From the NCBI RefSeq assembly GCF_023195895.1, contig NZ_JALPRK010000001.1, forward strand, positions 434,001 to 498,000: a stretch of 64,000 nt of DNA. Direction: 5' to 3'. A model generated the notes under the pieces. The model searched no databases. It was not told the origin of the DNA and saw nothing but the letters and a program-made list of their open reading frames with translations. Below are positions 7,372-15,870 of the stretch, one piece after another. The translations under genes and the position numbers were made by a program. The stretch's first letter is position 1. Every line of letters starts with the position of its first letter. This stretch comes from Paenibacillus mellifer. GTDB taxonomy: Bacteria > Bacillota > Bacilli > Paenibacillales > Paenibacillaceae.

Positions 7372-8085
7372 ATGACTTACGAGTGGATTATCCAAATTAT
7401 CTCCGATAACTGGCCCATGTTCTTGCGCGGAGCGGCGGTCACCTTGTACATTTCACTGATCGGCACGATCATCGGGGCGGTCATCGGTTTGCTGGCCGGG
7501 GTTGTCCGTACGATTCCGCTGCCGGAACGCGGGATGAAGCGCTGGCTGCTCAAGCTCGTGAACGGTCTGCTGACCGTTTACATCGAATGCTTCCGGGGCA
7601 CGCCGATGATTGTTCAGGCGATGGCGATTTTCTACGGGTCGTCCCTGTTGTTTCACTACGATATGGACCGGACGTTTGCGGCCGTATTCATCGTCTCCAT
7701 CAATACGGGAGCCTATATGGCCGAGATCGTGCGGGGCGGCGTTTATTCGGTGGACAAAGGGCAGTTTGAAGCGGCTCATGCGATCGGGATGACCCATTGG
7801 CAGACGATGCGCAACGTGGTGCTGCCGCAGGTGGTCCGACATATTTTGCCGGCGACGGGCAATCAATTTATTATCAACATCAAGGATACTTCAGTCCTGA
7901 ATGTCATTTCCGTATCAGAGCTGTATTTTATGACCAAGTCGATTGCCGGGAACAACTTCCGGTACTTTGAATCATTTTTTGTGGCCAGCGTGCTGTATTT
8001 GATTATGACGTTGGCCGTAACGAAGATATTACAGCGTATTGAGAAAAAGCTGGATGGCCCCGAAAGCTATACGCTGCAGCGCTAG
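7372..8085 (+). CDS. Lysine ABC transporter permease (HisM/GlnP family)
   Basis: A 237-aa polar amino-acid ABC permease with about five membrane helices. The cytoplasmic coupling loop (EAA motif) is visible near residues 125-145 as E-A-A-H-A-I-G-M. The F-R-G-T-P segment and the late N-I-K-D-T-S-V-L-N-V-I region are typical of the HisMQ/GlnP group. A single permease gene is present, so it probably works as a homodimer. It lies in the riboswitch-controlled operon, and its stop codon is 15 bp before the ATPase start. Confidence 0.92.
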   Translation: MTYEWIIQIISDNWPMFLRGAAVTLYISLIGTIIGAVIGLLAGVVRTIPLPERGMKRWLLKLVNGLLTVYIECFRGTPMIVQAMAIFYGSSLLFHYDMDRTFAAVFIVSINTGAYMAEIVRGGVYSVDKGQFEAAHAIGMTHWQTMRNVVLPQVVRHILPATGNQFIINIKDTSVLNVISVSELYFMTKSIAGNNFRYFESFFVASVLYLIMTLAVTKILQRIEKKLDGPESYTLQR

Positions 8086-8103
8086 CAGAAAGCAGGAGTG
8101 AGG

Positions 8104-8847
8104 ATGGAAAAGGTCATTGAAATTCGGCATTTGAGCAAATTTTTCGGCGCCAACGAGGTGCTTAAGGATATCAATCTATCGGTCAGCAAAGGGGAAGTCG
8201 TCAGCATCATCGGCTCCTCCGGCTCCGGCAAGTCGACGCTGCTCCGGTGCATCAATCTGCTGGAGAAGCCCAGCGGCGGAGAGATCATTTACAACGGCAA
8301 CAACATCCTGGGGGACTCGCATAAGGTCTCGTCGTACCGCCGGCATTTGGGGATGGTGTTTCAGCAGTTTAACCTGTTCAACAATCATGACGCGCTCAGC
8401 AACTGCGTCGTGGGACAAGTCAAGGTGCTGAAACGCTCCAAGGAAGAGGCGACCGAGATCGCAATGAAATACCTACGGGACGTCGGCATGGAGCAATACA
8501 TTCATGCGAAGCCCAAACAGCTCTCCGGCGGACAAAAGCAGCGGGTGGCCATCGCCCGCGCCTTGTCCATGGATCCGGATGTGCTGCTATTCGACGAGCC
8601 GACTTCAGCGCTGGATCCCGAGATGGTAGGCGAGGTGCTCAAGGTGATGAAGGAGCTGGCCTACTCCGGTCTGACGATGATCGTGGTTACCCATGAAATG
8701 GAGTTCGCCCGGGAGGTGTCAGACCGGGTCGTGTTTATGGATCAAGGCGTTATCGCCGAAGAGGGGACGCCGGAGCAGATCTTCAATGACCCGAAACAGG
8801 AGCGAACGAGAGAGTTTTTGAAGCGGACGTTAAATCGAGAAGGATAA
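8104..8847 (+). CDS. Lysine ABC transporter ATP-binding protein (GlnQ/HisP family)
   Basis: A 247-aa ATPase with Walker [10 protein letters not shown] at residues 37-45, signature L-S-G-G-Q near 139, Walker B V-L-L-F-D-E-P-T, and H-loop V-T-H-E-M. It energises uptake together with the permease and binding protein. The start is set at the ATG at 8104, because AGGAG lies 5 nt upstream; a GTG at 8098 in the same frame overlaps that ribosome site. A strong terminator follows, closing the operon. Confidence 0.92.
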   Translation: MEKVIEIRHLSKFFGANEVLKDINLSVSKGEVVSIIGSSGSGKSTLLRCINLLEKPSGGEIIYNGNNILGDSHKVSSYRRHLGMVFQQFNLFNNHDALSNCVVGQVKVLKRSKEEATEIAMKYLRDVGMEQYIHAKPKQLSGGQKQRVAIARALSMDPDVLLFDEPTSALDPEMVGEVLKVMKELAYSGLTMIVVTHEMEFAREVSDRVVFMDQGVIAEEGTPEQIFNDPKQERTREFLKRTLNREG

Positions 8848-8856
8848 ATAGAAGAG

Positions 8857-8898
8857 AAAGGCGGAACCTGGGTGAATATTTGGGCTCCGCCTTTTTTT
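8857..8898 (+). terminator. Terminator of the lysine transporter operon
   Basis: AAAGGCGGA (8857-8865) pairs with TCCGCCTTT (8886-8894), ending in a run of seven T. The LysM gene converges from the other side. Confidence 0.9.
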
Positions 8899-8915
8899 AC
8901 CCTGTTTTCTCAACT

Positions 8916-9593
8916 TCAGGCTTGGGGTGTCTGTTCCCTATAATTGAAGGAGTGCCATACCCCGAAGTTATCTTTGACGGTGATCGTGCGTCTCCCGCCC
9001 ATGGAGGCGTCCTGGTAGTAAGGGTAACGCCGTCCGGCGGTGAAGTGACCGCGGAAAGCGCCGGCAAACGTCACCGGTACGGCCTCGAACCGGATTTCGC
9101 TGGGGGTTACACTAGTGACACGGGTTGTCTGCGTGGACGATCCATAGTTGCTCTCGTGGGTTTGCTGTACGCTGTTATCCCCTTTCAGCATATGGATGTC
9201 GCTTTGCATCGCAGTAATCGTTTCTCGCAGGCCGATCACGTCCGGAGCGCCGCCGAACTGCGGGATGCAAAGCCGCTGCCCCACCCGCAGAGAGTTCGGA
9301 TCCACTCCCGGGTTCGCTTCGAGGATACTAGCGACGCTGACACCGTAATCCTGAGCGATCTGAAACAACGTATCGCCGCGCTCAATGATGCGGGAGACAT
9401 GATTCGGCGGGCAGGAGGGGATGCAGATCATCTGGCCAATTTGAAGATTGTTTGGGTCAAGTCCAGGGTTCGCGGTAAGGATGCGCATCACGCTGGATTC
9501 CAGCCGGAAGGCAATCAAGTTCAGCGTGTCTCCAGGCTGGACGGTATAAGGATAGTGCTCTGCGGGGCACTGCCGATAATAGGTGTTAAACAA
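8916..9593 (-). CDS. Two-LysM-domain protein
   Basis: A 225-aa protein with two LysM repeats at about residues 15-60 and 68-112, each showing the Y-x-V/I-x-x-G-D-T-L opening and the N-P-G-x-D-P-N-x-L-x-x-G-Q-x-x-C-I-P ending. LysM binds peptidoglycan or chitin-like glycans. The remaining 110 residues are beta-rich and I do not recognise a domain. No signal peptide is visible, which is common for spore coat or cortex LysM proteins of spore formers, so a spore-surface role is possible (inference). The start is TTG with AAGGGG 8 nt upstream. It is convergent with the lysine transporter operon. Confidence 0.82.
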   Translation of the reverse strand: MFNTYYRQCPAEHYPYTVQPGDTLNLIAFRLESSVMRILTANPGLDPNNLQIGQMICIPSCPPNHVSRIIERGDTLFQIAQDYGVSVASILEANPGVDPNSLRVGQRLCIPQFGGAPDVIGLRETITAMQSDIHMLKGDNSVQQTHESNYGSSTQTTRVTSVTPSEIRFEAVPVTFAGAFRGHFTAGRRYPYYQDASMGGRRTITVKDNFGVWHSFNYREQTPQA

Positions 9594-9749
9594 GGTACGT
9601 TCCCCTTTCGCTTAGGCGGTTTTCCTATACCGTATGCGTCGTGTGGGCGTCGGTTACCAGAATCTCCGTTTTGGACGAGCCTAGGTTTAGGCCTTAGGGT
9701 AGGTGTATAGTAAAAGAAGTGCCGCTAACGAAAATGCGGTTCTTCCGTT

Positions 9750-10922
9750 ATGGAAAGGAATGGATGGAAGCTCATGTTTAAGTTGCGGTTGTTCAATTTT
9801 AGTTATTTTTCACTATTCGCGATCTTTCTGTCTTTCCTTCCGGTGTATCTCTCTAATCTCGGGCTGCCCGAAACGGAGATCGGCCTGATGATTGGGACGG
9901 GCGGGTTCATCGGGTTATTCTCCCAGCCGTTTTGGGGCGTGGTCAGCGACCGGAGGAAGTCGATCACCCGGATTCTTCTGCTCACACTGGCCATTTCGGC
10001 CATCGTCGGTTTTGTGATGTTTCGGACAGCTTCTCCCTGGGCGTTGGTCCCCTTGGTCGGGTTGATGTACTTTTTCTTCATGCCCACTGACTCGCTGGTG
10101 GAAAGCTTGAACTTTCAATCCGCGTTAAGACGGAAGGTGAATTACGGCTCAATCAAGATGTTTGGGGCGCTCGGCTATGCAACGGCTTCATTTGCCATCG
10201 GTTATTTGACGGATTGGACGGGGACGTCCGGCTTTGCCTGGGTTTTTGTTGGATACGCCGTGACCACCTGGATCATCGGGTTTTCGTTGGAGGATGTAGA
10301 GGCAAGCACGAAACCATTGAAACTTAGCGAGCTCAAGGCCTTTTTGGGCCAACGATCGACGGTATCCTTCCTGCTGCTGATCTTTCTTCTAGCGCTGCCG
10401 CATCGCGTCAACGACACGTATATCGGGATTTATATCCGGGATATGGGCGGGAGTTTTTCGTTTGTCGGCACAACTTGGTTTGTCATGACGATGGTGGAGT
10501 TTTTAGGTTTCGCTGTGGTCCACCGGTTCTTGAAACGGGGAAACGAGTTGAAGCTGATTGCTATCGCAGGCGTGTTTTACGTATTGCGTTTCGGATTAAC
10601 CGCCTTCGCGGATCAGGCAGGGATGATTGTTCTGCTGCAGCTGCTTCAAGGGGTGACCTTCGTATTTTTTTATACCGCGGCAATGCAGCATTTGTATTCG
10701 ATCGTGCCAGAGGCTTGGCGCGCTACAGGGCAGACGATATTGGCGATTGTGTTCTTCGGGGTTTCGGGGATTGTAGCCTCATTTGCGGGTGGGGTTATTT
10801 TCGACCATTGGGGAGGCCGTGTCCTTTACCTAATTATGACCGGACTGTCGCTCACTGGTTGTCTATACAGCTTCATGCTGATGAGAAGAGTGCGCCGCGA
10901 GGCGCCGGTTACACAAGACTAA
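9750..10922 (+). CDS. MFS transporter (MFS_1-like / HcaT-type)
   Basis: A membrane protein of up to 390 aa with about 12 hydrophobic segments, in the MFS_1-like group that includes 3-phenylpropionate permease-type proteins. Typical family signs are G-F-I-G-L-F-S-Q-P-F-W-G between helices 2 and 3, D-R-R-K-S in the 2-3 loop (MFS motif A), and the R-K-V-N-Y-G-S-I-K-M-F-G-A-L-G-Y stretch before helix 5. Substrate unknown. Neither of two in-frame ATG codons has a strong ribosome site; 9774 (with GGAAG 4 nt upstream) is a reasonable alternative that gives 382 aa. It is followed 19 bp later by the DUF1697 gene, probably as one transcript. Confidence 0.87.
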   Translation: MERNGWKLMFKLRLFNFSYFSLFAIFLSFLPVYLSNLGLPETEIGLMIGTGGFIGLFSQPFWGVVSDRRKSITRILLLTLAISAIVGFVMFRTASPWALVPLVGLMYFFFMPTDSLVESLNFQSALRRKVNYGSIKMFGALGYATASFAIGYLTDWTGTSGFAWVFVGYAVTTWIIGFSLEDVEASTKPLKLSELKAFLGQRSTVSFLLLIFLLALPHRVNDTYIGIYIRDMGGSFSFVGTTWFVMTMVEFLGFAVVHRFLKRGNELKLIAIAGVFYVLRFGLTAFADQAGMIVLLQLLQGVTFVFFYTAAMQHLYSIVPEAWRATGQTILAIVFFGVSGIVASFAGGVIFDHWGGRVLYLIMTGLSLTGCLYSFMLMRRVRREAPVTQD

Positions 10923-10941
10923 TAAATCGGAGGCGATGATC

Positions 10942-11508
10942 ATGACCATCCGGATCGCGCTGCTGCGGGGTATTAACGTCGGCGGCAAAAATATCATCAA
11001 AATGGCGGAGCTCAAGCGTTCACTAACTGAACAGGGTTTTGGGGAGGTACAAACCTATATCCAGAGCGGCAATATTCTATTCGCTTCGGAAGATGAGGAA
11101 GGGGCGCTGGGCTTGCGGTTGGAAGAGGTGATCCGCCGGGATTTTAGCCTGGACGTTCCGGTGGTCCTTCGAACCGCGGCGGAGCTGCGGGCGACGGCGG
11201 AAAACTGCCCGTTTACGGCAGAAGAAATCGCCGCGGCGGAAGCATCATCGATAGGAGAATGCCTGTATGTCGCCTTTTTGAGGAGCGAACCAACCGCCGA
11301 AGCGCTGGAGCGCTTTGCGGCCTGTGCCAACGAGCAGGAGCTGTTTCGCACGTCGGGCAGGGAGGTTTACTTGTTATTTAAAGAAAGCGTTCGGAATTCT
11401 AAATTGGCAGCGAACCTGCAGAAATTGGACGCCTATGCTACGGTGCGTAACTGGAAAACGTTAAGTAAACTAATTTCGCTGGCAGGAGAACAGGGCACGC
11501 CGAAATAA
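10942..11508 (+). CDS. DUF1697 domain protein
   Basis: A 188-aa protein starting with the DUF1697 hallmark: a beta strand I-A-L-L-R-G-I-N-V-G-G-K-N, then L-x-x-x-G-F-x-x-V-x-T-Y-I-Q-S-G-N-I-L-F, and ending with the conserved R-N-W-K-T-L-x-K-L segment. The family is widespread and functionally uncharacterised. The ATG at 10942 is preferred over 10936 because GGAGG is 8 nt upstream of it. It follows the MFS gene closely. Confidence 0.88.
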   Translation: MTIRIALLRGINVGGKNIIKMAELKRSLTEQGFGEVQTYIQSGNILFASEDEEGALGLRLEEVIRRDFSLDVPVVLRTAAELRATAENCPFTAEEIAAAEASSIGECLYVAFLRSEPTAEALERFAACANEQELFRTSGREVYLLFKESVRNSKLAANLQKLDAYATVRNWKTLSKLISLAGEQGTPK

Positions 11509-11524
11509 TCTCTCTCCATGACGC

Positions 11525-12055
11525 TTATAGCCAGCTTCTTCGATTCAGGTCTAGCTCTTTTGAAGTCAGGTGAATCAGCAATTCTTCAGCGGCACTCGCC
11601 GCCGAGACGATACCCAACCCGATAAGCACCCACGGATGGTTTCCCGCCATAAACATCATCCAGGGAGTGACAAATACGAGTAAGCCGGTGATTTTGTTGC
11701 CCCACGTATGGATCATGGCTACCGTGCGAAATTTACAGGCCGCATAAACTGCAGATGCTAAGCGAATGGTGATGGCTCCGGCCAAATACGGCCAGATGAT
11801 CCTCATCTCCTCTCCAGCCCACCGGGCCATCGCGAGGGTCGCTACCCCAAACATCAGCAGGTCGGCCATGGAATCTAGCTTGGCCCCTAGCGCGCTAACC
11901 GTGCTCGTTCGGCGTGCAATACTTCCGTCCAGCACATCGGTAATTCCGGCAATCGTATAGATGATGATAAATACGGCAGGCTGGTTCAGGGTGAATAATA
12001 AGATGCAGGACAAGACCATGCGGCTTAAGGTCAGGCCATTGGCTAAATGCTTCAT
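11525..12055 (-). CDS. CDP-alcohol phosphatidyltransferase family protein
   Basis: A 176-aa integral membrane enzyme with the family motif D-x2-D-G-x2-A-R-x8-G-x3-D-x3-D, visible as D-V-L-D-G-S-I-A-R-R through L-G-A-K-L-D-S-M-A-D near residues 40-65. The aspartates bind the metal used to transfer phosphatidyl from CDP-diacylglycerol to an alcohol. The alcohol cannot be told from sequence; PgsA-like (glycerol phosphate) or inositol/serine-type relatives are possible. The start at 12055 has AGGAG 7 nt upstream; an in-frame ATG at 12070 has no ribosome site. It is convergent with the DUF1697 gene. Confidence 0.85.
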   Translation of the reverse strand: MKHLANGLTLSRMVLSCILLFTLNQPAVFIIIYTIAGITDVLDGSIARRTSTVSALGAKLDSMADLLMFGVATLAMARWAGEEMRIIWPYLAGAITIRLASAVYAACKFRTVAMIHTWGNKITGLLVFVTPWMMFMAGNHPWVLIGLGIVSAASAAEELLIHLTSKELDLNRRSWL

Positions 12056-12207
12056 CCTAGTTCTCCTCATTCCGCGAACGCAGCATTTCTAAGGCACCTC
12101 AGGATACCTAGGTTACCGGAAAGTGCGTACTGTTAATTCTAGGGTTATCGGGTGCATAATAACATAACGGGTCAAAAATATCAGTGTTGTTATGGGGCGG
12201 ATCCAAC

Positions 12208-12681
12208 ATGGATTTGCAATTGAAAGGGAAAATCACGTTCGTCACCGGATCTACGGCTGGCATCGGCAAAGCGATCGCCGTCTCGTTAGCAGCGGAAGGG
12301 GTAACGGTGATCATCAATGGCCGGAACGCGGAGAAGGTCGAGCAGGCGATCGCGGAAATCCGGGCGCAGCAGCCGGAAGCCGTCCTGAAGCCTGCGGCCG
12401 CCGACCTCGGCACGGAGGAAGGCTGCCGTAAAGTGATGGAAGAACACCCGAATCTGGACATTTTGATCAATAATCTAGGCATCTTCGAACCGGCCGAGTT
12501 CTTCGACATTCCCGATGAGGAAAGGTTCCGATTCTTTGAAGTCAACGTGATGAGCGGGGTGCGGCTAGCTCGCGGGTATTTGCAGCGGATGCTAGAGAAG
12601 TATATCAGTAGTCCGCTTTCTTCGGCGATCAATGGGGCTGCCCTGCGGATCGACGGGGGATTGGTTAGCAGCATCGTTTGA
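12208..12681 (+). pseudogene. Short-chain dehydrogenase/reductase with an internal in-frame deletion
   Basis: The N-terminal half is a normal SDR Rossmann fold: V-T-G-S-T-A-G-I-G-K-A-I-A cofactor loop near residues 12-24, N-G-R, D-I-L-I-N-N-L-G, and V-N-V-M-S-G-V-R-L-A-R. It then jumps, right after R-M-L-E-K, to the usual C-terminal end S-P-L-S-S-A-x-N-G-A-A-L-R-I-D-G-G. The whole middle, about 100 residues holding the catalytic Ser and the Y-x-x-x-K pair, is missing, leaving 157 aa instead of about 260. The frame is kept, so a stub protein could be made, but it cannot be an active SDR. The ATG at 12208 fits the family start; the ribosome site is weak. Confidence 0.8.
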
Positions 12682-12714
12682 GGTTAAGCGAATCGCCTTT
12701 CTATGGCGATCCGA

Positions 12715-13389
12715 TCACAAATCGGGAATCTGCCAATCGATTTCAGCCAATCCTTTGGAGCGCAAAAATTGATTGGCCCGCGAAAAGGGCTTGCTTCCCA
12801 AGAATCCCCGATGGGCGGACAACGGACTGGGATGGGGCGACTTGATCAAATGATGCTCGCGGTTTGTGATCAGCGCTTCTTTTTTCTGGGCATGGCTGCC
12901 CCACAACAGGAATACGACCGGATCATGCTTCTCGTTTAACGTTTCGATCACCTTGTCGGTGAACGATTCCCAGCCCTTGTCCTTATGAGAGTTGGGAGTA
13001 TCGGCCTGCACGGTCAGCACGGTGTTGAGCAGCAGTACCCCTTGCTTAGCCCATGGAACCAGATAGCCGTTGTTGGGAATGTGGCAACCCAAATCGTCCC
13101 GCAGTTCTTTGAACATGTTTTGCAGGGAAGGCGGGGTTTTAACGCCCGGGTTCACGGAAAAGCTGAACCCATGCGCCTGTCCCGGTCCGTGGTAAGGGTC
13201 CTGGCCGAGGATCACCACTTTGGTGTCGGCGAAGGAGGTATAATGCAGTGCGTTGAACAGATCATACATATCGGGATAGATCGTTTTGGTGCGATATTCG
13301 TTCGCCAAGAATTGCTGGAGTTGTACATAATACGGTTTCTCGAATTCGGGCTCCAGGAACGGGGCCCAGTCGTTTTGTAAGATCGTCAT
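12715..13389 (-). CDS. ung: Uracil-DNA glycosylase, family 1
   Basis: Removes uracil from DNA as the first step of base excision repair. At 224 aa it is the usual length. The water-activating loop [13 protein letters not shown] (near residues 62-74) and the DNA-intercalating loop [11 protein letters not shown] (near 187-197) are intact, as is the uracil-binding Asn in L-L-L-N-T-V-L-T. It is convergent with the deleted SDR gene. The ATG is preceded by a GGTGAAT ribosome site. Confidence 0.96.
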   Translation of the reverse strand: MTILQNDWAPFLEPEFEKPYYVQLQQFLANEYRTKTIYPDMYDLFNALHYTSFADTKVVILGQDPYHGPGQAHGFSFSVNPGVKTPPSLQNMFKELRDDLGCHIPNNGYLVPWAKQGVLLLNTVLTVQADTPNSHKDKGWESFTDKVIETLNEKHDPVVFLLWGSHAQKKEALITNREHHLIKSPHPSPLSAHRGFLGSKPFSRANQFLRSKGLAEIDWQIPDL

Positions 13390-13534
13390 GATGAATTCAC
13401 CTCAGGTCTAGTATGCTAGAGTAGGTTTCGACATCGGTCGGCCGAGTTCCTCCTTTCAGATGTGAGGCCCATCTATTGGAACATACCGCAGAATTATAAT
13501 TGGGATAATGCAACAACGGGCGGGAGGACAGGCG

Positions 13535-13639
13535 ATGAACAAGCAGGAACAAGTCATTCAGGAGCTCCGGGATTTATTTAACAAAAGTGGGAACAGATTA
13601 TCCCGGGTGTGTTCCTTTCGCATAAGAAACGCGCAATAA
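13535..13639 (+). CDS. Small ORF, 34 codons, with a strong ribosome site
   Basis: ATG at 13535 with GGGAGGA (13522-13528) 6 nt upstream; the predicted peptide begins M-N-K-Q-E-Q-V-I-Q-E-L-R-D-L-F and ends in a basic tail. The stop codon falls inside the left arm of the 17-bp terminator. A TATAAT hexamer at 13495-13500 could be a -10 element, but no -35 at good spacing is seen. It may be a genuine small protein or the surviving N-terminus of a truncated gene. No family recognised. Confidence 0.45.
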   Translation: MNKQEQVIQELRDLFNKSGNRLSRVCSFRIRNAQ

Positions 13640-13673
13640 GAAGCCGCGAGGAGGAACCTCGCGGCTTCTTATT
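13635..13673. terminator. Bidirectional terminator, 17-bp perfect stem
   Basis: AATAAGAAGCCGCGAGG (13635-13651) pairs perfectly with 13657-13673 around AGGAA. T-rich on both exits, it ends the gndA transcript (minus) and the small ORF (plus). Confidence 0.9.
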
Positions 13674-13680
13674 GTTTCGA

Positions 13681-15093
13681 TTATTTATCAAACCATTGAA
13701 AATGGAACGTTCCTTCCTGGTCAACGCGTTCGAATGTATGAGCGCCGAAGTAATCGCGTTGCGCTTGCAGTAGATTGGCAGGCAACCGCTCGGAGCGGTA
13801 GCTGTCGTAATACGCTAGAGCGGAGGAGAAGGCCGGAACCGGAATGCCGCGGGTAACGGCGGTAGCAATGACTTGTCTCCAAGCGTCTTGGTAGTTCTCC
13901 ACGACGTCCTTAAAGTAATCGTCCAGCAGCAGGTTTCTAAGCTCCGGATCACGATCGTATGCGTCCTTGATGTTCTGCAGGAACCGGGCGCGGATGATGC
14001 AGCCGCCGCGGAAGATCATGGCGATGGCACCGTAGTTCAGGTCCCAGCCATATTCCTCGGAAGCCAGCCGCATTTGTGCGAAACCTTGGGCGTACGAGGC
14101 GATTTTACTGGCGTACAAAGCCTTGCGCACCGCTTCGATGAATGATTGCTTGTCGCCGGCGTATGGCGTGGCGGCCGGGCCGCTTAACCGTTTGCTGGCA
14201 GCGACGCGTTCCGCCTTCATCGCGGAGATGAAGCGCGCGAACACCGACTCCGTGATGATCGACAGAGGGACGCCCAGATCAAGGGCGCTTTGACTGGTCC
14301 ATTTGCCAGTGCCTTTTTGGCCGGCGGCATCGAGAATGACGTCCACCATCGGCTTCCCGGTAGTCGGATCTTTCTTACCAAAGATATCGGCGGTGATTTC
14401 GATCAGGTAGCTGTCCAGCTCGCCGTTATTCCATTCGGTGAAGATGTCATGCAGTTCGTCCACGCCAAGTCCAAGTACGTCCTTCAACAGCTGGTAGGCT
14501 TCGCCAATCAACTGCATATCGCCGTATTCGATCCCGTTATGAACCATCTTCACGTAGTGACCGGCACCGTCCGGTCCGATGTAGGTGGAGCAGGGATCGC
14601 CGTTGACTTTGGCCGAGATGGCCGTCAGAATGGGCTCAACCAGCTCGTAGGCATCCCGTTGTCCGCCAGGCATGATCGCCGGCCCTTTCAACGCGCCTTC
14701 TTCACCGCCGGACACGCCGGCGCCGATATAGCGGAAGCCTTGGGATTCCAGGAGTTTGTTTCTGCGCTGCGTATCTGGGAAGTGCGCGTTTCCGCCGTCG
14801 ATCAAGATGTCGCCCTTCTCGAGATAAGGGACGAGCTGGTTAATCGTGTCGTCGGTTGGTTTACCGGCCTTCACCATAATCAATATTTTACGCGGCGTTT
14901 CGAGCGACTGTACGAATTCCTCGATGCTGTAGGTGCCGACGAAATTTTTGCCCGGCGCTTCCTCCAGCAGCTCTTTGGTTTTCTCGGCCGAACGGTTGTA
15001 CAAGGCAACGGAGAAGCCATTGCTTTCAATATTTAAGGCGAGGTTCTTGCCCATGACGGCCAGGCCGACGACCCCGATTTGTTGTTTCTTCAT
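13681..15093 (-). CDS. gndA: 6-phosphogluconate dehydrogenase (NADP-dependent, decarboxylating)
   Basis: Oxidative pentose phosphate enzyme that converts 6-phosphogluconate to ribulose 5-phosphate, CO2 and NADPH. The N-terminal Rossmann motif [10 protein letters not shown] at about residues 10-19 is followed by N-R-S, the NADP-preferring form. The substrate/catalytic motifs [11 protein letters not shown] near 128 and [12 protein letters not shown] near 182-193 are complete. At 470 aa it is full-length (long, E. coli/Bacillus GndA type). It is clustered with fsa and zwf on the same strand, which groups NADPH and pentose production. The ATG has a GGAGG-type site. Confidence 0.96.
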   Translation of the reverse strand: MKKQQIGVVGLAVMGKNLALNIESNGFSVALYNRSAEKTKELLEEAPGKNFVGTYSIEEFVQSLETPRKILIMVKAGKPTDDTINQLVPYLEKGDILIDGGNAHFPDTQRRNKLLESQGFRYIGAGVSGGEEGALKGPAIMPGGQRDAYELVEPILTAISAKVNGDPCSTYIGPDGAGHYVKMVHNGIEYGDMQLIGEAYQLLKDVLGLGVDELHDIFTEWNNGELDSYLIEITADIFGKKDPTTGKPMVDVILDAAGQKGTGKWTSQSALDLGVPLSIITESVFARFISAMKAERVAASKRLSGPAATPYAGDKQSFIEAVRKALYASKIASYAQGFAQMRLASEEYGWDLNYGAIAMIFRGGCIIRARFLQNIKDAYDRDPELRNLLLDDYFKDVVENYQDAWRQVIATAVTRGIPVPAFSSALAYYDSYRSERLPANLLQAQRDYFGAHTFERVDQEGTFHFQWFDK

Positions 15094-15137
15094 TCGAATT
15101 TACCTCCAAACCTATCCTAGTATTTATAAGGAATCTC

Positions 15138-15803
15138 TTATTTAACGGACTTCGTCCAGTCGGCAGCGAACTTTTCCAGCCCTTGATCCGTAAGCGGATG
15201 TTTAGCCAGTTGCTCGATGACGCCAAACGGAATCGTGGCGATATGTGCCCCAGCTAATGCCACACGGGTGACGTGGTCCGGGTGACGAACGGAGGCTGCG
15301 ATGATCTGCGTGTCCAAGCCATGAACCCGGAACAACTCCGCTATTTTTGCGACCAAAAGCACGCCATCTTCGGAGATATCGTCTAAGCGGCCGAGAAATG
15401 GCGATACATACGTAGCGCCGGCGCGGGCGGCGAGCAAGGCCTGATTGACCGTGAAGATCAGGGTAACGTTGGTCTTGACGCCTTTCTGAGCCAGGTACTT
15501 GGTTGCTTCAAGTCCTGCCAACGTCATCGGAAGTTTGATCGTGATGCGCGAGTCACGGTTGTTGATTTTGATCAACTCGTCCGCTTGGGTAATCATCTCT
15601 TCAGCCGTGAGCGCATCCGGCGTCACTTCAGCCGAAACGGATTCCACGTCGGAAACGGCTTGCAGGATTTCGGCGATGCGGTCTTCAAACTTGACGCCTT
15701 CCTTGGCTACCAGAGAAGGGTTGGTCGTCACCCCGGATAAGACGCCGATTTTATGGGCTTTTTTAATGTCTTCCAGATTGGCTGTGTCAACAAAAAACTT
15801 CAT
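15138..15803 (-). CDS. fsa: Fructose-6-phosphate aldolase/transaldolase family protein
   Basis: A 221-aa TalC/FSA-type class I aldolase. The short single-domain length (about 220 aa) and the start M-K-F-F-V-D-T-A-N are typical of this group, as are G-V-T-T-N-P-S-L and the Schiff-base lysine in I-K-L-P-M-T near residue 85. In Firmicutes these proteins usually serve as transaldolases of the non-oxidative pentose phosphate pathway, in keeping with gndA and zwf on either side. The start was set at the ATG at 15803, with GGAGGG upstream; an in-frame TTG at 15818 coincides with the ribosome site. Whether it prefers transaldolase or aldolase chemistry cannot be told from sequence. Confidence 0.9.
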   Translation of the reverse strand: MKFFVDTANLEDIKKAHKIGVLSGVTTNPSLVAKEGVKFEDRIAEILQAVSDVESVSAEVTPDALTAEEMITQADELIKINNRDSRITIKLPMTLAGLEATKYLAQKGVKTNVTLIFTVNQALLAARAGATYVSPFLGRLDDISEDGVLLVAKIAELFRVHGLDTQIIAASVRHPDHVTRVALAGAHIATIPFGVIEQLAKHPLTDQGLEKFAADWTKSVK

Positions 15804-15870
15804 CGCAAATCCCTCCAATTTGTAAAATATAGATTTGAGATATCGGGGCGAAAAGCTCGGTCATCCCCCG

